From: Petunia secreta
Taxonomy: Eukaryota; Streptophyta; Magnoliopsida; Solanales; Solanaceae
Length of the DNA: 64,000 nt
Assembly: GCA_029990175.1 (NCBI GenBank)
Contig: JARKIP010000028.1
Location: 9,116,501-9,180,500, forward strand
Direction of reading: 5' to 3'
Below the pieces are notes generated by a model. The model was given only the letters and a program-made list of their open reading frames with translations. It had not been told where the DNA came from and made no database searches. A program made the translations under genes and the position numbers. Position 1 is the first letter of the stretch, and each line of letters opens with the position of its first letter. This document shows positions 57,396-64,000 of the stretch, piece by piece.

Positions 57396-60300
57396 CTTAT
57401 AAATTTAAATAAAATAACTTTTAAATATACATAAATATTACCATAAAATGTATTTGAGTTATAAAAGAGTATATGTTGGTGACTATTATTTGAGTAGTCC
57501 ATCAATTTCTCGATGACAGTGATTTTTGAATGTTATATGTTTACTTGACAAAAAGATTTTTTAATGTATTGTCATAGCTAAACTTTTCTAAAAATAATAC
57601 CAGCGCAAGTGTATGCACCTATTAATCATGATAAAATGAAGATAAATTTTTAACTCGTGATATAAATGTACTTCTAGATTGTCATGAAGGGTAGAAAATG
57701 ATTGAATAGACAGATAAATGTCTAATTATATTGTCTAACATGTCAAAGTTATATAATACTAATAAATGTCTAATTATATTATCTAACATGTCAAAGTTAT
57801 ATACTACTAACTTATTATTTTCTACCTATCACGTGCAAAATTATTTCAAACCATCAGAATCTAATAAGGACCAAAAAGGAAAGCAAAAAATGCGAAGAGA
57901 TTAAAGTTACTTCAGTAGAATTAAGCCAATTGCCACTCTCCATTCCGATGATGGCAAGCATCTCTTGTAGTCCCGCATGAAAAGGTCATTTTTCTCTAGA
58001 TTGAAAAAACTAAAGAAATAAAAGATGATAGAACGAAAGGCTATTGATGATGTTAATAAGTACTCTTAAGCAAAAAATTGGAGTATACACTGTGTTGAAT
58101 GTTGATCTTAATTAAGACTAAACGGCATGACAGTAGGACAAGTGAAAAAGGAAGTGTGGAGTAAATCTTAGATGTAAAACTCATTTTTTCGCATTAATCA
58201 TAGAACACTTTGAACATTTGTATTTTATGAAAAATATTGCATTTGTAAAAGTTACTTGTTGAAAGTGATATATGAATCTTAATAGAAAAAATTAAACTTG
58301 TATACTCTGAATATTACAAATGCATGTATCTTAATAGTTCCATGAAAAAATCTCAAGACATAATTCAAAATTTTAAGACTAACCCTATAGCTAAACTTGT
58401 ATATAATAAAATCAAAGGCATTGTTTAGTTTTAGAAGGGCAAAACGGTCGTTTAATTTTTGCTATATGGATTGGCTCTTTTAGAATAGTATGATGATTAG
58501 CAATCTCATGCTATAATGATGTAAGTTTTACTAGAGTACGTTTTTATTTTTAATTTCTTGATATTTTTCTATTTTAGTGGATTAGTACACTATTAATGAA
58601 AGTTGGTTTAATCTTTTCATGGCAATATAATATACTCTTTTCCAGTTAGTACTCGAAATCATTGTTTATTTGAATGTCACTAAATTGCAAAGCTTTTTAT
58701 AATACAAGAATAGTTATAAAAATAAAATGTGAATTGATTGAGATTTTATAGGTTGATCAACTAAGTGGTTTGTGAAATTCATAGTGAACAGCCACATACA
58801 AGGAGTGGTTTCGATGAGAATAATGAATACAGGGAAGGCCATTTATGAAATATCAACTGGGTAAAACCTTGGATGCTCATCAGGTAATAAATAAATAGAT
58901 TAGAATAATTAGCTTCTTATTTGCACAATTATTTTTAGGATATATTTATCTAATTTTAATTGATCCAAATAATCTCAAACATTATTCGCACAATTATTTT
59001 TACGATATTGACCATGTGTTTAGAGTGGATGAAGTGATACAATATATTTTAAATTTAAATTGACCCAAATAATATCACCAACATTTTATAATGTATAAAA
59101 CTTTAAATTTTATTCAAAAATATATTGTTTGAGTCTACAAATATATATATATATATGGATAAAGAAAGTATTTTTTTTCATTCAAATAGTACGTTTAATT
59201 TTTTATTAAGAAATCGTTACTTTCTAGATTGAAATGACATCCTTTTAAGAAGAAATAATAAAGGTTTTTAGAATTTAGTAAAATATTTAAGACAAAATGT
59301 GTTTTAGTTTATAATTTACTATTACTACAATACTACTTATTTATTGGATTGTTGAACCTTACTTGAATATCATCAATTAAAGCTTATCTCAAAGATTAAG
59401 ATGTGCATTTCATATCAACACATCATTTTTTTAAACTAAAAAGTGTAAACCAAAATCTATTCTAAACACCCATGTCTATTTATGCAGGTTACATGCATGA
59501 TTATCATAAAGATCAAATTGATAATAAAAAATTATTTAAACTAGATAGGATAAATCATTATGTCACATCAATAAGTAGCGCGAAAAAGGAGAGATGTGGA
59601 CGAATATGTTAAGACTAGTAATAAGCTACGAAGTTATTGTCAATGTATGGAACAATTTATAATACAGTACTTTTACATCAGTTAGAGACTATTGCTAATT
59701 TCATGTCATCTGTTGCAATTATTTAATATTAGCTTACTTGCTATACTTTTACAGGACTTGCAAACGAAGCCTCGAGTGCAATGAAGATTTAGGGGCGTGC
59801 TTTGGCCTTTGAAATTTTCCTTTGGAGCATCATAATTTAATTTTAGACTACTTTCAAGTCACATCGACAGGGTTTTTAATCTTAATGAATTTGTGAAGCA
59901 ATGTATCAATAGAAGAGTTTAATATTGAAAAGGAACAGACAAATTAGTGAAATCACAAATTTTACATTCACTACGATAGTTAGGTTAAAAGAATTATAAA
60001 TATATCATGTGTGGTATTGCAATCTACAAAAGAGATCAATGTTATATTACAAAAATTATAGAAAGTCTCAAAAATTATCCTTTTTATTTAAGTTTAAAAT
60101 GAGAAGATATACACTTAATTTATTAATTTAGATAAGTAGCTTTAAAATTGAGACGAGAGGATACATCATAAATCTCAATTTAACATAGTAAAAAATTTAT
60201 AGCGCATAAGTTGAAGTATCTTATGGGATAAAGTTTTTGTTTGAGTTATAAGAACTGTTTTTTTTAATTAAATGATAAGGGTTTAAAATTTGAATTAAAT

Positions 60301-60513
60301 TATCTAATTATTTGAATTATACTTAGATTTTATCTTAAAACATGTAACAATAGATTTGAATTAAAGATGATGTTTTTGAAACAAAAAACACAGTATTTAA
60401 ATTTGAAATAAAATATTAGTATTATTTTAATTAAAAAGATTAAAATGTGTGATTTAGAGATGAGACCATAAATCTAATTCTACATGCTAAGCTATTTCTC
60501 CCCCATTAGTATT
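57396..60513. other. non-coding, possible Helitron body
   Basis: A 48-bp tandem duplication lies at 57714-57809. Short coding-like pieces on plus at about 58790-58860 (IQGVVSMRIMNTGKAIYE) and near 59755 could be captured exon fragments, but I cannot assign them. No helicase or Rep sequence. Confidence 0.35.
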
Positions 60514-60520
60514 TACTAGG

Positions 60521-60710
60521 ATTATATTTTTTTTTCCACCCGATGTCCGGTACCCTCATTGGAGCCACGACTAATCTGAATTCGCGCCGCATAGGGCCTC
60601 ATTCGGGGGGAAGCGCTCCCTACCAATGAAGTTTCATACCCAAGGCTCGAACCCGAGACCTATGTTTAAGGGAGGAATAGCCCGATCCGCTACACCACAT
60701 CAGTTGGTGC
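60521..60710 (-). mobile_element. tRNA-derived SINE
   Basis: On minus: A-box-like TGGTGTAGCGG near the 5' end, B-box GGTTCGAGCC, then a body ending ACATCGGGTGG and an A-rich tail (T-run on plus at 60528-60535). TACTAGG flanks it at 60514-60520 and 60711-60717 and continues with one mismatch, a target duplication. Layout matches the Solanaceae TS/SolS type of SINE. Confidence 0.85.
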
Positions 60711-60720
60711 TACTAGGTTT

Positions 60721-61330
60721 GTATATGAATCATCTCAAAGCATTTTTTCAAGCTTTCTTGGCTTATCTCTTTGTAGGAGAAAAATAATTTGGTAAGGGAT
60801 TTATGACATACAGAATAAGGAGCAGGGAAAATATAAAGGGGCTATAATGTTACTCCGACATACACAAACTGTATGCGCCTGTCATTATTTACAAATAATT
60901 ATAGTGCTCTGTGTTGTCCTTCCTATGGTTGGGGTTTGTGGTGACAAGATCGGTTTTTTTTCTTTGTTCATATATCATTGCATACATGAGATATACATTG
61001 TTGTTTTTCTATCACGAAAAATATCTGTTTTGTATAGTACATAAAGTTTAAAAATAATTTAATACTAGAACAAGAGAAAAAAAGCTAAGTGCATTCTTAA
61101 AAGATCAAAACAAAAAAGTAATGAGGAAAAATAATTGGCTGATAATAGCAACTAATATGGTGATAAGTTAATCTATTTTACAACTTAATAGATTATAGAT
61201 ATGAGAAATCGAATAAGTGAACACTTAGTAGATAGGTGAATAGTTGAGTATAAAGGTTCAATCGCGATTACATTATATAATTGTTAATTTTACATATAAC
61301 ACTGTTAAGATGAGTTGGTTTTCTCAAGAA
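60721..61330. other. non-coding, 3' part of a Helitron-like element
   Basis: Contains the block 61060-61310 that is similar to 57050-57340, suggesting two related copies. No gene. Confidence 0.35.
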
Positions 61331-61353
61331 CCGCGCATCGCGCGGTACACTAG
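61331..61353 (+). mobile_element. Helitron-like 3' terminus (plus)
   Basis: CCGCGCATCGCGCGG is a hairpin (imperfect loop AT), followed by TACACTAG and then T. This is a textbook Helitron end (hairpin, CTAG, insertion between A/G and T). The 5' end was not located to the left. Confidence 0.68.
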
Positions 61354-61865
61354 TTTTTTTTAAAAGAGAAAAACCTATGGACAAACGAAGTCCTAGTCGT
61401 AGCAAGAGGGGAGGGAAATTTACCCAAAAGACAACTTGAAAAGATTTATTTTCAGCAAACACCATTAAAAAATTTCGAATTTCAGTTATACCATATTTAT
61501 AAAGTTTTTACCAGTTAAAATTTTCTATTTTCTAATATACCAATTGGTTAACTTCTTAATTTTACTCCACTTAAATTTGAACTTCCTTTAAAAGGGGATT
61601 TGTATCTAGCACTAAGTTTATCACATTTCAAAGTGGTTATCTCTCCGCCGCCACCTCCCCCCCCCCCCCCCAACACAATCTGTTCCTTCACTTTTCTTAG
61701 TACCAAAAACCTAACTTTGACTAATATATTCTCCATGCGAATATATACTACAAACACTATATTGTATACCATATATATATATTACTAGATAAATATTGGC
61801 CCGTGCTCCCGATACTTTGTTTGATTAAGCTTTTATGAAAAAATTATACTTTGTGTCACTATAGC
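61354..61865. other. non-coding, with a C-run
   Basis: CCGCCGCCACCTCC followed by 14-15 C near 61656-61670. No gene. Confidence 0.4.
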
Positions 61866-62719
61866 TAGGAGTGTTCACGTGAAACCGAAAAACCGCACCA
61901 AATCGAAAGAAAAAACCGATATTCTTTAGGTTTGGTTTGGTTATGGGTTTTAATTTAAAAAACCGATATAATTTGACTTGGTTTTGGTTTTAAACAAAAA
62001 ATAACCGAAAAAAATCGAACCGAACCGACTATATAAATAGTATCTAAAAATTATAATTAGACATACAATTATGTGTGTTTTTATGAATTTACACCATATG
62101 TTATTTATTTATTTCGCTCTTTTGAATTCTAGTTTAGTTCCTCTTCTTTTTATATAACTTTTGTATTTTGTATTTTGTATTTTAGTTTGCATTCTAGTCT
62201 TTATTTTGACAAGTCAAACAATCTATTGTATGTTAAAAATAACTTGTCTTGTAGTCTTCCACTGTCGGCTAATTCAATATCAACAAGATATTTTTACAAA
62301 TGATATATCTTCAATTTTTCAAACACGAAAAAAATTATTGTAAGAAATTTGATTAAGTTAATTGAAATGGTAAAATGCTTGTATATATAATCAATTTTTG
62401 GGTGAAGCTACATATATTGCTCTTGATTACATAAATAGTTTGTTCTTTTCTAGAGTGTACTTGGTGTCAATGTGTCATGGTGGAATATAGTCGCTCGAAT
62501 ATGTGTTTGATCCTTGGAAGCGTATGTTACAAATTTAGTGAGAAAAAAACCAATAAAAAACCGAACAACCCGAAATAACCGACATAACCGATAAAACCGA
62601 ACAAGTGCAAAACTGACTTAATTGGTTTAGTTATGATTTAAGCATTTGAAAACCCGAATTAATTGGTTTGGTTATCTTTTAGAGGAAAACCGACTCAACC
62701 CGACCCATGAACACCCCTA
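61866..62719. mobile_element. hAT-like non-autonomous element, about 854 bp
   Basis: TAGGAGTGTTCACG at the left end and CATGAACACCCCTA at the right end are inverted. Subterminal AACCGAAAAACCG/GGTTTGGTT repeats occur on both sides. ACTATAGC (61858-61865) and TCTATAGC (62722-62729) suggest an 8-bp target duplication with one mismatch and two extra bases on the right. Interior AT-rich without a transposase. Confidence 0.78.
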
Positions 62720-62727
62720 AGTCTATA

Positions 62728-63650
62728 GCAGATCTTTTTCTTTAAAGCATAATAACATTTCTTTATTTTTACAAACATAGCATCATTTTCAAAAATGTTA
62801 CCAAACATAACAAAAATAGAAAAAACCTTAACTTTGCTTCTCCCTTGCCTCTCTCTTATCTCCCTCTCTCTTCGCCTACCTACCCTTTGCCTCTCGCTAA
62901 TCGGCGCCGTCATCCACTGTCGATGACGACCGCTCTCACGTCGCCGCCGGCAATATTGAAGGCAACGATTGTAGGCTGCAGAGATGGCGGTGGAGGTGGA
63001 GACAGGTGCTTTGTTCTGTTCTCCACTGTCTAGCATTGTTTGCTGCCTTGTCACCCGCGCAACCTGTTGTTCAAAATCTGGGCGATTGTTGTCGGCAGTA
63101 CTTTTTTCAGCGTAGCTGCCTTTTTTTTCTTTTGAGTTTCTTCTGTGAATATGGCGGATATATAGTGATTATGGTGTATATTTGGTGATTTTTTACTGTA
63201 GAGAATGTATGAAATGTGTATTTTCATTGTATGTTTGGTGTATACTCTGTATATACATTGGATATTCGTCATACATACAATGAGTATACACTTTACATAC
63301 ACTATATATATAAACCCGTTCATATGTAAATACATTATATATACAATGTTTTTCTGATGTCTGAACATCTATATAATGGAAATATATCAGGTTATATAAT
63401 ATATACAAATACCATACAAAAAATAAAAAAACGATAAATGAAAAAAATAATTTTTTTGACGACCTCTGGCTATCAACTGCACCGACAGTGAATTATGGGG
63501 GACGACTGGGAAAGTTGGCATGTGGGTTGTTGAGAAGACTTCTAGGATTTTATCCACCCTTTTATATGTTTGTTAACTTTTTTTTAAAGAAAATATTACT
63601 ATATTTTGAAAATAAGATAGTGTTGACATTTTTATCTAAAATAAAATATT
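62728..63650. mobile_element. non-autonomous element related to 36600-37240
   Basis: Same order of parts: TTACAAACATAGCATCATTTT and AAACATAACAAAAAT, CT-rich block (CTCTCTCTTATCTCCCTCTC), GC-rich block, GTATATACATTGGATATTC-type palindromic runs, then GATTTTATCCACCCTTTTAT and ATATTTTGAAAATAAGATAG. Short open frames here are compositional. Confidence 0.5.
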
Positions 63651-64000
63651 TATATATACCTTTACGTAAATTAACCAATTTTTAGTATCTCACTCCCTCC
63701 ATTTAGTTTTTATTAAAGTATCTAATTTTAATCGTGAGTTCCCAACCATAATTCCAATTTCATATCTAACAACTGCTTCAACTTAAAATGGTTCAAGCCA
63801 CAGCCATTTACCTGAGGTGTTATTGATAATTTTTTAAAAGAAAAAAATATCTAGCATGTCTGAAAGTGAATACGCTATCAATAGAAAATTTTGATTTAGC
63901 AAGTTGCCTTTTTATATCCGTGAAGCACAGAAAAAATCACTTGTTAAACTTTACTATTTTTTTTTATAACGGTGTACCAGGTAACTCTATCCACCAAAGT
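63651..64000. other. right edge; possible Stowaway-like start
   Basis: CACTCCCTCCATTTAGTTTT at about 63691 looks like a Stowaway-type end; a partner end was not found before the window closes. Confidence 0.3.

Noticed and set aside
61788..61825. Possible Helitron end (CTAG with GGCCCGTGCTCCCG)
   Set aside because: The GC-rich stretch does not form a proper hairpin.

Overview
The window is nuclear DNA of a dicot plant, most likely a member of the Solanaceae. It has GT-AG split genes, an N-type TIR-NB-LRR resistance gene, a Sirevirus-type Ty1/copia element with an envelope-like ORF, a tRNA-derived SINE, and many foldback, hAT-like and Stowaway-like MITEs in AT-rich DNA. Nothing suggests a bacterial or organellar origin. 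The species and family calls rest on recognition of element families, not on a search.

Layout. Positions 1-5536 (minus) hold the 5' half of a multi-exon DUF1985 gene of the kind carried with Ulp1-type peptidases by Mutator-like elements. It runs off the left edge and has one frame break. From about 6100 to 11204 (plus) lies a complete four-exon TNL immune receptor (1168 aa), apparently preceded by a 5'-UTR intron and two W-boxes. A full-length, recent Sirevirus-type retrotransposon (11329-20904, TSD GAAAG) sits 124 bp past its stop codon. A second Ty1/copia element (about 21189-25489, minus) has lost its 5' half. An eroded hAT transposase (about 26135-26790) and a broken second TNL (TIR exon on plus, NB exon on minus, 27882-28712) follow. 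A membrane plus coiled-coil gene lies at 29005-30164 (minus).

From 30 to 50 kb there are no convincing host genes. This stretch is stacked non-autonomous transposons: Harbinger-like, Stowaway-like and hAT-like MITEs, and several long inverted-repeat elements with 9-bp target duplications, two of them in nested insertions. It also holds a 272-bp copia LTR with an RNase H stub, a diverged tandem segmental duplication, and fragments of a Mutator-like family.

At 51656-53710 (minus) is a compact, intact gene with a 5'-UTR intron, encoding a 299-aa protein with six 11-residue Cys/Pro repeats followed by a multi-pass membrane region. From 53.8 kb to the right edge the DNA is AT-rich, with two Helitron-like 3' ends, a SINE, a hAT-like MITE and another Mutator-family derivative.

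The window reads as a small TNL cluster that has been broken up by successive transposon insertions. The TNL and the 299-aa membrane protein are the best candidates for working host genes. I see no clearly new multi-gene system. The most unusual items are the run of symmetric phase-1 exons in the DUF1985 gene, the TNL's altered NB-ARC motifs together with the young retrotransposon in its 3' region, and the nested foldback elements.
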